Assembly (NCBI GenBank): GCA_013298995.1 | Contig: JAAFJW010000003.1 | Span: forward strand, 1 to 54,300 | Length of the DNA: 54,300 nucleotides | Reading direction: 5' to 3' | DNA from: Sphingobacteriales bacterium | GTDB lineage: Bacteria; Bacteroidota; Bacteroidia; Sphingobacteriales; Sphingobacteriaceae | In this document: positions 17,033 through 26,692 of the stretch, in pieces | Numbering within the stretch: position 1 is the stretch's first letter | Layout: each line of letters starts with the position of its first letter | Translations under genes and position numbers: made by a program | The notes under the pieces: generated by a model | Database searches by the model: none | What the model saw: only the letters and a program-made list of their open reading frames with translations | Told to the model about the DNA's origin: nothing

Positions 17033-19492
17033 ATGAAAATCATAAAATATACTATCCAATCCATTTCGGAAATAATAGGGGAGGAGTGCTTGCTTTTTTC
17101 GCCTCATACCAGCATATACACCTTGCTTTACGATAGCCGAAAACTGGCCGATGCCGCCCATTCCTTATTTTTTGTATTGCCAGGTAAGGTTGATGGGCAT
17201 ATTTTTATCCACAACCTTTACCAAAACGGGATGCGTAATTTTGTGATTTCGGATAGTAAATTTCCTGTTTCTGATTATCCAGAGGTCAATTTTATTTATA
17301 GCCACAATACTTTAGCTGCCTTACAGCATTTGGCTACCCAGCATCGCCAGCATTTTGATTTCCCTGTAATAGGTATTACAGGCAGTAATGGCAAAACGGT
17401 GGTTAAAGAATGGCTGTTTCAATTGCTTCACCCCGATTATAAAATAGTACGCAGCCCCAAAAGTTTTAACTCGCAAATAGGCGTACCACTTTCGGTATGG
17501 CAGATGGAGGCATCGCACAATTTAGGCATTTTTGAAGCAGGCATATCACAACCTAATGAAATGGATAAACTCCAAAAAATTATCCAGCCTACAATAGGTA
17601 TTCTTACCAATATTGGTGCAGCCCACGACGAAGGTTTTGTAAACACCGAACAAAAATTGACCGAAAAACTGGCCTTATTTTCCATTGCGAATTTCGTAAT
17701 TGTAAATCAATTTTATTTAAAAAATATTAAAAATCAGAATATTAAAACGTTTACTTGGAGTTTTACTTCTGATGCTGATTTGCAAATAAAATCCGCCCAT
17801 AGCGAAAACAATAAAACCACCATAACGGCTATTTACCAAAACATACCTGTACATATACGCATACCATTTAGTGATAAGGCATCGATAGAAAATGCCGTAA
17901 TATGCTGGGCTACGCTTTTATTGCTTGGTGTGGGGCAAGCAACCATTGCCCACCGAATGCAACATTTACAAGCCGTAAAAATGCGCTTAGAATTAAAAAG
18001 TGGTAAAAATAATTGCTCAATAATTGATGATAGCTATAACTCCGATTTATCATCGCTAGAAATAGCATTGGATTTTTTAAATCAGCAACAGCAACATCCT
18101 ACCAAAACCCTTATACTTTCGGATTTGTTGCAAACAGGCACAACAGCCAACGTTTTATACGCTAAAATTGCCCACTTATTGGCCACAAAAAATATCCATA
18201 AGTTTATTGGTGTGGGTAGTAACCTATCTCAATACCGTAATTTATTTACTCCTAATAGCCATTTTTATAGCCATACGAGCCATTTAATTGACGATTTAGG
18301 CAATTTAAAATTTAGCAACGAAGCCATACTGATAAAAGGAGCCCGCAGTTTTGGGTTTCAAAAAATAAGTAAACTGCTTACCCAAAAAGTGCATCAAACG
18401 GTATTAGAAATTAACCTAAATGCCCTCGAACACAATTTTAATTATTACAAAACCTTATTACAGCCCAAGGTAAAAGTAATGGCTGTGGTAAAAGCGTTTT
18501 CGTACGGAAGCGGTAGTTACCAAATAGCCAATGTGTTGCAATACAATAAAGTGGATTATTTGGCGGTGGCTTTCGCCGATGAAGGTACCGAACTAAGGGC
18601 AGCAGGCATTACCACCCCAATTATGGTAATGAGCCCCGAAGAAGCCGCTTTTGATGCTATTGTAAGCAATAAACTGGAGCCCGAGTTGTATAGTTTTAGA
18701 ATTTTAAGGGCTTTCGCCGAGTATATTGTACAAAAAAATATAACTACATATCCCATTCATATTAAACTAGATACTGGTATGCACCGTTTGGGTTTTGAGG
18801 GTGATGATGAGATAAAAAAACTGGTAGCATTTTTAGCCAAACACCCACAATTAAAGGTATGCAGTATTTTTTCGCACCTTGTGGCCAGCGAAGATGCACA
18901 GCAAGATGAATTTACGCTTTTGCAAATTGACATGTTTAAGCAACAGGCAGCTTTTATCGAACAAGCAATTGGTTATAAAGCTATTAAGCATTTGGCCAAT
19001 ACAAGCGCAATCGGACGCTTTGCTGGCGCACAATTTGATATGGTACGCTTAGGCATAGGTTTTTATGGTGTTGATAGCACCAGCCGAACAAACGAAAAAC
19101 TCGAAAACGTATTGACTTTAAAAACCAATATTTCGCAAATTAAGCACCTGCGCAAAGGCGATACCGTAGGTTATGGGCGCAAAGGCGTGATGCCTAAAGA
19201 TGGCCGAATAGCTACTTTAAAAATAGGCTATGCCGATGGTATATCCCGTAGGCTAGGTAATGGCAAAGGTAAAATGTGGGTAAATAACCAGCTTGTACGC
19301 ACCATAGGCAGTATTTGTATGGATATGTGCATGATAGATATTAGCGATATTGAGGCCCTGGAGGGAGATGAGGTAATTATATTTGCCGACCGAAAAAGTA
19401 TTTATACTTTGGCGGATGATTTAGAAACCATACCTTACGAGGTATTAACCAGTATTTCGCAAAGGGTAAAAAGGGTATATTATTATGCATAA
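17033..19492 (+). CDS. murF-alr: Bifunctional MurF ligase / alanine racemase
   Basis: The first 450 residues are MurF-like (UDP-MurNAc-tripeptide:D-Ala-D-Ala ligase): ATP loop GITGSNGKTVVKEW at about 114-127, and DDSYNSDLSSLEIAL. The rest is alanine racemase with the PLP lysine at residue 487 in MAVVKAFSYGSGSYQIAN, and RTIGSICMDMCMID near the end. Fusion of racemase and ligase is common in Bacteroidota. I start at the ATG at 17033 (819 residues) because it matches relatives and follows CAAATTTG, close to the -7 consensus. An upstream in-frame ATG at 16949 would overlap recX. Confidence 0.95.
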   Translation: MKIIKYTIQSISEIIGEECLLFSPHTSIYTLLYDSRKLADAAHSLFFVLPGKVDGHIFIHNLYQNGMRNFVISDSKFPVSDYPEVNFIYSHNTLAALQHLATQHRQHFDFPVIGITGSNGKTVVKEWLFQLLHPDYKIVRSPKSFNSQIGVPLSVWQMEASHNLGIFEAGISQPNEMDKLQKIIQPTIGILTNIGAAHDEGFVNTEQKLTEKLALFSIANFVIVNQFYLKNIKNQNIKTFTWSFTSDADLQIKSAHSENNKTTITAIYQNIPVHIRIPFSDKASIENAVICWATLLLLGVGQATIAHRMQHLQAVKMRLELKSGKNNCSIIDDSYNSDLSSLEIALDFLNQQQQHPTKTLILSDLLQTGTTANVLYAKIAHLLATKNIHKFIGVGSNLSQYRNLFTPNSHFYSHTSHLIDDLGNLKFSNEAILIKGARSFGFQKISKLLTQKVHQTVLEINLNALEHNFNYYKTLLQPKVKVMAVVKAFSYGSGSYQIANVLQYNKVDYLAVAFADEGTELRAAGITTPIMVMSPEEAAFDAIVSNKLEPELYSFRILRAFAEYIVQKNITTYPIHIKLDTGMHRLGFEGDDEIKKLVAFLAKHPQLKVCSIFSHLVASEDAQQDEFTLLQIDMFKQQAAFIEQAIGYKAIKHLANTSAIGRFAGAQFDMVRLGIGFYGVDSTSRTNEKLENVLTLKTNISQIKHLRKGDTVGYGRKGVMPKDGRIATLKIGYADGISRRLGNGKGKMWVNNQLVRTIGSICMDMCMIDISDIEALEGDEVIIFADRKSIYTLADDLETIPYEVLTSISQRVKRVYYYA

Positions 19493-20075
19493 AATATTAA
19501 AAATAATTATTAACTATTTTGTAAAAGGATTATTGATTGTATTGCCTTTGGGTGCGGCTTTTTACATTATTTTTTGGACATTTTCTACCGTTGATAATGC
19601 TTTAAACCTTAGCGACCAGCTTTTTTTTAACCCCGCCAACGGTAAACCTATTTACATACCAGGTATAGGTATTTTATCGGTAATATTGTTGATTTTACTT
19701 TCGGGTATTATTGTAACTTATTTAATTACAGAGCCTATAAAAATTTGGTTCAACAAATGGTTGAATAAACTGCCCTTGTTTAAATTTATTTTTTCGTCGG
19801 TTAAAGATTTAACTGAAGCCTTTGTAGGCGACGAAAAAAAACTAAGCGAGCCTGTATTGGTTGAAGATAATAATGGCTTTAAACGCATAGGCTTTTTAAC
19901 GCAGCGTAACCTCCAAGTATTTGGCAACGAAGATGAAGTGGCTGTGTATTTTCCATGGTCGTACTCGTTTGCGGGGCAGGTAGTTATTGTGCATAAAAGT
20001 AAGGTAAAGGCTTTGCATATTTCGGCGGCGCAAGCCATGAAATTTATTATTTCGGGCGGAGTGGGGCATGTGTAG
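19485..20075 (+). CDS. DUF502 membrane protein
   Basis: The 196-residue product has two strong membrane segments near residues 8-30 and 60-85 and the DUF502 pattern (VKGLLIVLPLGAAFYIIFW, LPLFKFIFSSVKDLTEAF). The family is widespread and its function unknown. Its ATG lies inside the last codons of murF-alr, overlapping by 8 bases, so it is translationally coupled to cell-wall synthesis genes. Confidence 0.9.
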   Translation: MHKILKIIINYFVKGLLIVLPLGAAFYIIFWTFSTVDNALNLSDQLFFNPANGKPIYIPGIGILSVILLILLSGIIVTYLITEPIKIWFNKWLNKLPLFKFIFSSVKDLTEAFVGDEKKLSEPVLVEDNNGFKRIGFLTQRNLQVFGNEDEVAVYFPWSYSFAGQVVIVHKSKVKALHISAAQAMKFIISGGVGHV

Positions 20076-20121
20076 TAGCATAATAAATCACCCATTTAAT
20101 AGTATAAACTAAATAGTAAAT

Positions 20122-20706
20122 ATGTTTACAGGTATAATAGAAACTTTAGGTAAAGTAAGTGATATAATTAAAAATCAATCGAATATCGATTTTGTGATTA
20201 CATCAGACTTAACCAGCGAATTAAAAATAGACCAATCGGTGGCGCACAATGGCGTATGCCTAACCGTGGTAAATATCTGCGAAAACACTTATACGGTAAC
20301 GGCTATTAGCGAAACCTTACAAAAAACAAATTTAGGCGAACTGCAAATAGGCGATAGTGTAAATATAGAGCGTTGTATGCAAATGAATGGCCGCTTAGAT
20401 GGCCATATAGTGCAAGGCCATGTTGATACTACCGCTACATGTACACAAGTGCTAGAAACGGATGGAAGTTGGTTATATACTTTTACCTATAAAAAAGATG
20501 AAAGGTATAATACTGTAGAAAAAGGTTCGGTATGTGTAAATGGGATAAGCCTAACGGTTATAAACTCGCAAGTCAATAGCTTTTCGGTAGCCATTATTCC
20601 TTATACTTATGCCCATACAAATCTAAAAAATGTGGGTATGGGCAATACAGTAAATTTAGAATTTGATATTATAGGTAAATATGTGGCTAGGCTAATGGGT
20701 AAATAA
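20122..20706 (+). CDS. ribE: Riboflavin synthase, alpha chain
   Basis: The enzyme dismutates two lumazine molecules to riboflavin. It starts with the invariant MFTGIIE and has the two homologous barrel halves with VAHNGVCLTVV and GSVCVNGISLTVI, and NGRLDGHIVQGHVDTT between them. It has 194 residues, the normal length. It stands apart from any other rib gene, 46 bases after the DUF502 gene, and no FMN riboswitch is visible upstream. Confidence 0.96.
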   Translation: MFTGIIETLGKVSDIIKNQSNIDFVITSDLTSELKIDQSVAHNGVCLTVVNICENTYTVTAISETLQKTNLGELQIGDSVNIERCMQMNGRLDGHIVQGHVDTTATCTQVLETDGSWLYTFTYKKDERYNTVEKGSVCVNGISLTVINSQVNSFSVAIIPYTYAHTNLKNVGMGNTVNLEFDIIGKYVARLMGK

Positions 20707-20819
20707 TATGCTCAGTAATAAACAAAATTTTACTTTAGCGGTAAAATAAAAACGGCTATAAAAACTATCATAATTACCTTAATACCGTTTAAGGTTACAC
20801 AATTAAAACTTATTTAAAA

Positions 20820-21806
20820 TTGGCAATAAAAATAGCTTCTTTTTTTAAATTTATTATTGCTATTATTTTTGTTTTTGCCTTTTGTACGGCATCGGCGCAA
20901 AGCCTCCAAAAATATACCTATGAAATAGGTTTTAAAAGCGATAATGATGCCTATTTGGCAACCAAGCAAGACCGTTATTATACCAACGGTATATTTATTT
21001 ATATGCGTAAAGCATTACAAACCAAATCGAAGCAAGATACCAGCACATTTGTAAAAAAAATATGGAGCATAAGTGCTGGGCAAAAAATGTTTACTGCTAG
21101 GTCGGGTAAAACTGCGTTTATAGAAAACGTAGATAGACCAATTACCGCTTATTTATACGGCAGTACAGCCTTACAGTGGCATTTTAAAACCGAAACTTTT
21201 TTAAAAACCGAAATACAAATAGGCACAATAGGCCCCAATGCGCTAGGTAAGCAAACGCAAGAATTTATACATACTGCGTTTAATTTTTATAAAATTAATG
21301 GTTGGCAATACCAGCTAAACAATGCTTTGGGTGTTAACCTAGTGGTTGATTATCAACGTTTATTTTACCGTAGCCAAAACAAAAAATCCGATTGGGCTAT
21401 TCCGTTTCAACTACGTATAGGCAATACTTTTTCGGGAGGTAGTGCTGGCGTATTGTTTCGAACGGGTAATATTAACCCTTTTTACCATTCGTATGCTACC
21501 GAAAGTACGGTTTCAGTAGCTACATTAAATCATAAAATAAAAGCCCAAGAGTTTTATTTGTATGCAAAGCCTGTTGTTAACTTGGTATTGTACGATGCTA
21601 CCATACAAGGTGATATGTTTAAAAATTACGAAAAAGAGGTAGTTTATCAGCCTATTCCTTGGGTATTTAGTCAAGAAATAGGAGCTAGTTACAGCAAAAA
21701 TCGTATTGCCTTTAATGTTTCCTATATATTTAAAACACGTGAAATAAAAAGTAAGGCAATAAGCCATAAATATGGCTCTTTTAGCATGTTGTATAGGTTT
21801 AATTAA
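20820..21806 (+). CDS. LpxR-like lipid A 3'-O-deacylase (DUF2219)
   Basis: The 328-residue product is an outer-membrane beta-barrel of the LpxR family, which removes the 3'-acyl chain of lipid A. Evidence is a signal peptide (IIAIIFVFAFCTASA before QS), SDNDAYLATKQDRYYTNG corresponding to the catalytic Asn-Asp region, IGTIGPNALG, and TQEFIHTAFNFYKINGWQYQL with the conserved His. The start must be the TTG at 20820, since a stop lies at 20790-20792 and no in-frame ATG precedes the signal peptide. It stands alone. Confidence 0.85.
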   Translation: MAIKIASFFKFIIAIIFVFAFCTASAQSLQKYTYEIGFKSDNDAYLATKQDRYYTNGIFIYMRKALQTKSKQDTSTFVKKIWSISAGQKMFTARSGKTAFIENVDRPITAYLYGSTALQWHFKTETFLKTEIQIGTIGPNALGKQTQEFIHTAFNFYKINGWQYQLNNALGVNLVVDYQRLFYRSQNKKSDWAIPFQLRIGNTFSGGSAGVLFRTGNINPFYHSYATESTVSVATLNHKIKAQEFYLYAKPVVNLVLYDATIQGDMFKNYEKEVVYQPIPWVFSQEIGASYSKNRIAFNVSYIFKTREIKSKAISHKYGSFSMLYRFN

Positions 21807-21872
21807 AGACTTACTAGTGTTGGAATGGAAACCCTAAAATTTTGTTAAAGGTTTAGCCTTGTGTATCAAATA

Positions 21873-22025
21873 ACCTGAGCTCGATTAATAAATACTGTTT
21901 TTGTAATAATTAGGGCGTTACCTGCCTGCGCAGGCAGGTAACGCTACCGTCGTTAACGTTATAAAAACTTGATTAACATGTATTTATATAAAATTATACT
22001 ATAGTTTAATCATCGTAACTCAGGT
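21873..22025. repeat. Inverted-repeat element with perfect 30-bp core palindrome
   Basis: The 153-base unit begins ACCTGAGCTCGATTAAT and ends so that its reverse complement begins ACCTGAGTTACGATGATTAA, giving imperfect terminal inverted repeats. Its centre at 21915-21944 is a perfect palindrome with arms GCGTTACCTGCCTGC. It has no ORF. Related partial copies lie at 161-201 and 31345-31443, so it is a dispersed, MITE-like or REP-like element. Confidence 0.8.
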
Positions 22026-22115
22026 AAATAGGCATTTAAAACACCAATATTCAGCTCCGAAAGTTTAATTATTAAAGCCTTAATTATGCCTTTTGGCTTG
22101 CTGTATCATAACTTT

Positions 22116-22147
22116 ATTGTGTAAAACCTTGTACACAATTTTATTTT
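22116..22147 (+). terminator. Possible terminator hairpin
   Basis: ATTGTGTA (22116-22123) and TACACAAT (22132-22139) are perfect arms followed by TTTTATTTT. It lies 310 bases after the LpxR-like gene, so assignment to that gene is uncertain. Confidence 0.4.
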
Positions 22148-22250
22148 GCAAAACCACGTGTTTTAGGGCTTGTATTTTTTGGGGGCGGGTTTTTACCAAT
22201 AGGCGGCATAGGATTTAATTGATTATAAAGTAAAAAAGCGTATAAAAAAG

Positions 22251-22583
22251 TTAAGCTCCAACGGGGAGAAGGAGCTTAAACTAACCAATTATAAACCAAT
22301 TATATGTAGGACATTTTAATATGTAGAAACCTTGTTTGTTTTACATAGTGTAAAAGTAACACTAAGCTATCGTTTAATTGTCATAGAATTGTCATTAAAT
22401 AATATAGCTCACTTATTTTATGTATTTTAAAATATAACAATTGTAACATATATAATTAAAAAATAGTTTATTTATATTTTTTAAACCTAAAATATATAAA
22501 TATTGTAATATACTTAAGTTTATTTAGCTTATCTATATAAAATTTGTAACCCAATTTCAATAAAATTAATTGGGTTATTTTTA
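22251..22583 (+). ncRNA. Candidate non-coding RNA ending at a terminator
   Basis: A hairpin with 9-bp perfect arms (TTAAGCTCC 22251-22259, GGAGCTTAA 22271-22279) is followed about 270 bases later by a Rho-independent terminator (AACCCAATT 22548-22556, AATTGGGTT 22568-22576, then T-rich). No reading frame lies between them. I cannot match it to a known RNA family and see no clear promoter, so the extent is a guess. Confidence 0.3.
22548..22583 (+). terminator. Rho-independent terminator without an obvious gene
   Basis: A 9-bp stem (AACCCAATT/AATTGGGTT) is followed by ATTTTT on the plus strand. The minus-strand side lacks a T-tract, so it does not serve the convergent tdk gene well. Confidence 0.65.
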
Positions 22584-22639
22584 CACTATTAAATTTTATG
22601 TGCTTTAAATTAATAGCATATCTATAACATAAAAAACTA

Positions 22640-23212
22640 CTATTTATTATAACAGTTTCTACACAACGGTTCGTAATTTTCTTTTTCGCCTAGCAAAACT
22701 TGATTTTTATTATCTACCAATCTATAGCTATACAATGCCGCACCACCACAACGCATACAAACAGCGTGTACTTTGGTAACATCCTCGGCAATGGCCATTA
22801 AAGCAGGCATGGTTCCAAATGGCTTCCCCTCAAAGTCCATATCTAAGCCCGCTACCAAAACCCTAATACCTTTATTGGCAAGTTTTATACATACATTGGG
22901 TAAATTGGTATCAAAAAATTGGGCTTCGTCAATCCCTACCACTTGTGCATCACCTACATACAATAGTATCGACAATGAATTATCAACACTTATTGCCTTT
23001 ATAGAATTAGCATTATGCGATACTACATCGGTTTCGTGGTAGCGGGTATCAGTTGTAGGTTTAAATATTTCAACGGATAGTTTTGCTATTTGAGCCCGCT
23101 TTAATCGCCGTAAAAGTTCTTCGGTTTTGCCCGAAAACATCGAACCACATATCACTTCTATACTTCCACTATTGGTGCTTATAGCTTTATTGGCGGCAAA
23201 ATTATTTGTCAT
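22640..23212 (-). CDS. tdk: Thymidine kinase
   Basis: Thymidine kinase phosphorylates thymidine for the salvage pathway. The P-loop [14 protein letters not shown] is at about 23-36, and the catalytic Glu is in [11 protein letters not shown]. The lasso and zinc site are shown by [15 protein letters not shown] and LCRNC, which supply the four Cys. It has 190 residues, normal for the type II enzyme. It follows the TspO-like gene on the same strand but beyond a terminator. Confidence 0.97.
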   Translation of the reverse strand: MTNNFAANKAISTNSGSIEVICGSMFSGKTEELLRRLKRAQIAKLSVEIFKPTTDTRYHETDVVSHNANSIKAISVDNSLSILLYVGDAQVVGIDEAQFFDTNLPNVCIKLANKGIRVLVAGLDMDFEGKPFGTMPALMAIAEDVTKVHAVCMRCGGAALYSYRLVDNKNQVLLGEKENYEPLCRNCYNK

Positions 23213-23287
23213 ATTACATTAAGTAAATAAGCGGGTTAAAATAGGTAAATTTCATAAAATAGGTGTTGCCCGAGCATAAATTATACC

Positions 23288-23335
23288 AAAAAATATGCCA
23301 CCACACCATTTGCGATATACAATGGGTATGGTGGC
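23288..23335 (-). terminator. Terminator of the TspO-like gene
   Basis: On the minus strand the arms GCCACCATACC and GGTGTGGTGGC form an imperfect long hairpin, followed by ATATTTTTT. It lies about 90 bases after the stop at 23423 and before tdk. Confidence 0.6.
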
Positions 23336-23422
23336 AATATAAAATTTGTGGGGGTAGCTGATTTTGTATTTACAATAGCTTAATAGGTAGGTGAAATAGC
23401 ATTTATACAGCTTTAATACTTA

Positions 23423-24232
23423 TTAATCAGTTGTTTCTACAAATGATTTGTTCATAAAATTAATAATAAACCTTATAATAACCGTTAAACCAATAATAGC
23501 TAAGGCAACCCAAATATTTAATATTATTTCGCGGTATAAAACAGCATCAATCATAGCTCTTTTTAATTGAATGCCATAAAGTGCCCACATAAATACCAAG
23601 CCAAAATAGGGATTTTTCTTTTTTATATCCATAAAAACTGCCAGTATAACCGCCGACCAAATCATAATTTCTACCCATGTTTCGGCATTAGAATTACCCA
23701 CCCAGTTTATCGAAACTAAGTAAACGCTAAAATTTGCAATAGTAGCTATACATAACCAAGCAAAATAAATACTTAAAGGAATTTGAGTAAACAACCTCGA
23801 ACTAATGCTTTTGTGTGGGCTGTATAAGTTTAACTTTAATGCAATAACTAAAAGTGTTAGCAATTGGATGATAATGAGTATTAACGATAAGCCCAAGTAT
23901 TCATACGAAAAGGCAAATACCCAAAAAGCAGTTGCTATATTATTAATTACAAATAGGTAATTAATTTTACGAAGTGCTTTGTTGGCCTCGCTATCGTAAT
24001 CATCTTTAAATGCGCTAATGGCATGGTAAATTACAAAACCAAACAAGGATAAATAAATTAACCCCCAAATAGAAAAGGTAAGCCCCGCTGGGGTAAATAA
24101 GGTTTCGTACTTGGCTGATATTTCGGCATTATTTTGGTTATTAAACACCTTTGATTGGCTTAAATAGGAAACAGAAAAGGCAATTACATAAAATATAAAA
24201 TTTAAAATGGCCAATAGTTTTATTTTTTTCAT
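23423..24232 (-). CDS. TspO-like multi-pass membrane protein
   Basis: The 269-residue product has about eight hydrophobic helices and the motif TPAGLTFSIWGLIYLSL near residue 47, found in proteins annotated as tryptophan-rich sensory or TspO/MBR-like. TspO proteins bind tetrapyrroles and lipids. This one is nearly twice the usual TspO length, so it may be a distant relative with a different role. It stands alone between tdk and lepA. Confidence 0.65.
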   Translation of the reverse strand: MKKIKLLAILNFIFYVIAFSVSYLSQSKVFNNQNNAEISAKYETLFTPAGLTFSIWGLIYLSLFGFVIYHAISAFKDDYDSEANKALRKINYLFVINNIATAFWVFAFSYEYLGLSLILIIIQLLTLLVIALKLNLYSPHKSISSRLFTQIPLSIYFAWLCIATIANFSVYLVSINWVGNSNAETWVEIMIWSAVILAVFMDIKKKNPYFGLVFMWALYGIQLKRAMIDAVLYREIILNIWVALAIIGLTVIIRFIINFMNKSFVETTD

Positions 24233-24489
24233 AACGAAAGTATTTTTTTAGTAAATTATTAATTAAGGTTTATAACGGTTTTTTACAATTATAAATATTT
24301 TTTTTTAACTTAAAGAAGTGTAACACAATAGTTACAATAGTATGTTTATCAACTATTTTAAATGTTTTGATTGTGCCTTTTTTTTATCTTTAAATGGCAT
24401 AAAATAGTTAACTATCGTTAAAGTTTTATATGCCAGCAACGTAAACTAAAAAACAATAAATACCCTATTATTTATATGGCTTAAAAATC

Positions 24490-24497
24490 TATATTTG
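24490..24497 (+). promoter_or_regulatory. -7 promoter box of lepA
   Basis: TATATTTG is a perfect match to TAnnTTTG and ends 6 bases before the lepA ATG, so the mRNA leader would be only a few bases. I see no clear TTG at -33. Confidence 0.6.
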
Positions 24498-24503
24498 CGC
24501 TAA

Positions 24504-26291
24504 ATGAAGCACATACGTAATTTTTGCATAATTGCACATATAGACCACGGCAAAAGCACCCTAGCCGACAGGTTATTAGAATATACCAACACCATAACCC
24601 AGCGTGAAGCGCAAGCACAATTGCTTGACGATATGGATTTAGAGCGTGAACGTGGCATTACCATAAAAAGCCATGCCATACAAATGGACTATATACAAGA
24701 TGGCCAGCCCTATATTTTTAATTTGATTGATACGCCCGGCCATGTTGATTTTTCGTACGAAGTATCTAGGTCTATTGCTGCCTGCGAGGGTGCTTTGCTA
24801 ATTGTAGATGCCTCGCAAGGCATACAAGCCCAAACTATTTCTAACCTTTATTTGGCTTTAGAAAACGATTTAGAAATTATCCCTATTTTAAACAAAATGG
24901 ATTTGCCTGGGGCGATGCCCGAAGAGGTAAAAGACCAAATTATTGATTTAATAGGCTGTAAACGAGAAGATATAATTGCAGCATCGGGCAAAACAGGTTT
25001 AGGTATTGATGATATTTTACGGGCCGTTGTGGAACGTGTACCGCCGCCAGTGGGCAACCCCGATGGCGAGTTACAAGCCTTAATTTTCGATTCGGTTTTT
25101 AACTCTTTCCGTGGTATAATTGCTTATTTTAAAGTGCTTAACGGCGAAATTCGCAAGGGCGATAAAGTAAAATTTGTGGCCACTGGTAAAGAATATATTG
25201 CCGATGAGGTAGGCACTTTAAAACTTACGCCAAAACCAAAAGATGTTATTAAAACTGGCGATGTAGGTTATATAATTTCGGGCATTAAAGAAGCCCGTGA
25301 GGTTAAAGTTGGCGATACCATTACCCACAAAGATAAACCTAGTAACGAACCTATTAAAGGTTTCCAGGAGGTTAAACCAATGGTTTTTGCTGGCATTTAC
25401 CCTGTTGATACCGATGAGTTTGAAGAGTTGAGAGAAGCCATGCACAAACTGCAATTAAACGATGCTTCGATAGTTTTTGAGCCCGAATCATCGGCCGCAT
25501 TGGGTTTTGGTTTTAGGTGTGGATTTTTGGGAATGCTACACATGGAGATAATCCAAGAGCGACTGGAGCGGGAATTTGATATGACGGTAATTACCACCGT
25601 ACCCAACGTATCGTACAAAGCTACTACCACCAAAGGCGAGGAAATTGATGTAAACAACCCATCCGACCTGCCCGACCCAAGCAAGTTAGAGTTTGTAGAA
25701 GAGCCTTTTATAAAAGCTAATATTATTACAAAATCGGAGTTTGTGGGGCCTGTAATGTCGCTTTGTATTCAAAAAAGAGGTATTGTGGTAAACCAATCGT
25801 ACTTAACTGCCGATAGAGTAGAGCTTGTTTTTGAGATACCCATGGGCGAAATTGTGTTTGATTTTTACGACCGTTTAAAAACCATATCCAAAGGTTACGC
25901 ATCATTTGATTATCACCAAATAGGTTACCGTCAGTCGGATTTAGTGCGTTTAGATATTAGGTTAAACAGCGAGCCTGTGGATGCTTTATCGTCATTAATT
26001 CACCGCAGTAACTCTTACGATTTTGGTAAACGTATATGCGAAAAACTAAGAGAATTAATCCCTCGCCAGCAATTCGAAATTATTATTCAGGCCTCTATTG
26101 GGATGAAAATTATAGCCCGCGAAACCGTAAAAGCCTTGCGTAAAGATGTAACCGCTAAATGTTATGGTGGCGATATCTCGCGTAAGCGTAAACTATTAGA
26201 AAAACAGAAAAAAGGTAAAAAACGCATGCGCCAAGTAGGTAATGTAGAAATTCCACAATCGGCGTTTATGGCGGTGTTAAAGTTGGATTAA
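24504..26291 (+). CDS. lepA: Elongation factor 4 (LepA)
   Basis: LepA is a ribosome-binding GTPase that back-translocates or assists initiation and biogenesis. The G domain has [16 protein letters not shown] (G1), [10 protein letters not shown] (G2), [15 protein letters not shown] (G3) and LNKMDLPGA (G4). The unique C-terminal domain ends [42 protein letters not shown]. It has 595 residues, exactly typical. Monocistronic, with a promoter directly at the start codon. Confidence 0.98.
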   Translation: MKHIRNFCIIAHIDHGKSTLADRLLEYTNTITQREAQAQLLDDMDLERERGITIKSHAIQMDYIQDGQPYIFNLIDTPGHVDFSYEVSRSIAACEGALLIVDASQGIQAQTISNLYLALENDLEIIPILNKMDLPGAMPEEVKDQIIDLIGCKREDIIAASGKTGLGIDDILRAVVERVPPPVGNPDGELQALIFDSVFNSFRGIIAYFKVLNGEIRKGDKVKFVATGKEYIADEVGTLKLTPKPKDVIKTGDVGYIISGIKEAREVKVGDTITHKDKPSNEPIKGFQEVKPMVFAGIYPVDTDEFEELREAMHKLQLNDASIVFEPESSAALGFGFRCGFLGMLHMEIIQERLEREFDMTVITTVPNVSYKATTTKGEEIDVNNPSDLPDPSKLEFVEEPFIKANIITKSEFVGPVMSLCIQKRGIVVNQSYLTADRVELVFEIPMGEIVFDFYDRLKTISKGYASFDYHQIGYRQSDLVRLDIRLNSEPVDALSSLIHRSNSYDFGKRICEKLRELIPRQQFEIIIQASIGMKIIARETVKALRKDVTAKCYGGDISRKRKLLEKQKKGKKRMRQVGNVEIPQSAFMAVLKLD

Positions 26292-26403
26292 GAAATTTTG
26301 AGCTTTATAACCATAATAACATAAAATTTTTCGTGAAATGAATATTAAAAATAATGCAATTAATTTACACGTATAAAATATTTATTTGTTACGTAATTTT
26401 TAA

Positions 26404-26411
26404 TACCTTTG
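26404..26411 (+). promoter_or_regulatory. -7 promoter box of the DUF6364-PIN pair
   Basis: TACCTTTG is a perfect match to TAnnTTTG, 23 bases before the first ATG. TTTG at 26385-26388 is upstream, though only 15 bases away, shorter than usual. Confidence 0.5.
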
Positions 26412-26434
26412 TTATACAAATTTAATAATTTGCT

Positions 26435-26692
26435 ATGGATACTAAGCTTACATTGTCTTTTGATGAGGCAATAATAATTAAAGCAAAAAATTTTGCTGAG
26501 CGTAATAATATAAGTTTGTCTCGCATGATTGAACATTTATTAAGCAAAGTTGTTGAGAAGCCTTATCAATCTTTAGATGATTTTCCTATTTCGGATTGGG
26601 TAAATATAGTTGCAGAAGGTAAGGCCATTTATCAAACTAAAAACCTTAAAAAAACATCATTAAAAGATGAATTTTTTGCATCTAAAAAATGA
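26435..26692 (+). CDS. Antitoxin of the DUF6364 family
   Basis: The 85-residue product begins MDTKLTLSFDEAIIIKAKNFAERNNISLSRMIEHLL, a ribbon-helix-helix fold typical of DUF6364 antitoxins. Such proteins bind DNA through the N-terminal strand and neutralise the toxin with the C-terminal tail. Its stop overlaps the start of the PIN gene by 4 bases (ATGA), the standard layout of a VapBC-like operon, and it probably represses its own promoter. Confidence 0.88.
   Translation: MDTKLTLSFDEAIIIKAKNFAERNNISLSRMIEHLLSKVVEKPYQSLDDFPISDWVNIVAEGKAIYQTKNLKKTSLKDEFFASKK

Larger units (their letters stand above)
21807..22639. other. Long non-coding region (833 bases)
   Basis: No ORF of note on either strand. 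It holds the inverted-repeat element at 21873-22025, a weak terminator-like hairpin at 22116-22147, a 9-bp hairpin at 22251-22279 and a plus-strand terminator at 22548-22583. The stretch 22380-22540 is extremely AT-rich. The terminator without an upstream gene suggests an unrecognised RNA. Confidence 0.6.

Noticed and set aside
20707-20819. FMN riboswitch near ribE
   Set aside because: Neither the region before nor after ribE shows the conserved RFN core sequences.
21915-21944. CRISPR repeat
   Set aside because: The palindrome is single at this locus, with no regularly spaced copies or cas genes; it is the centre of a dispersed inverted-repeat element.
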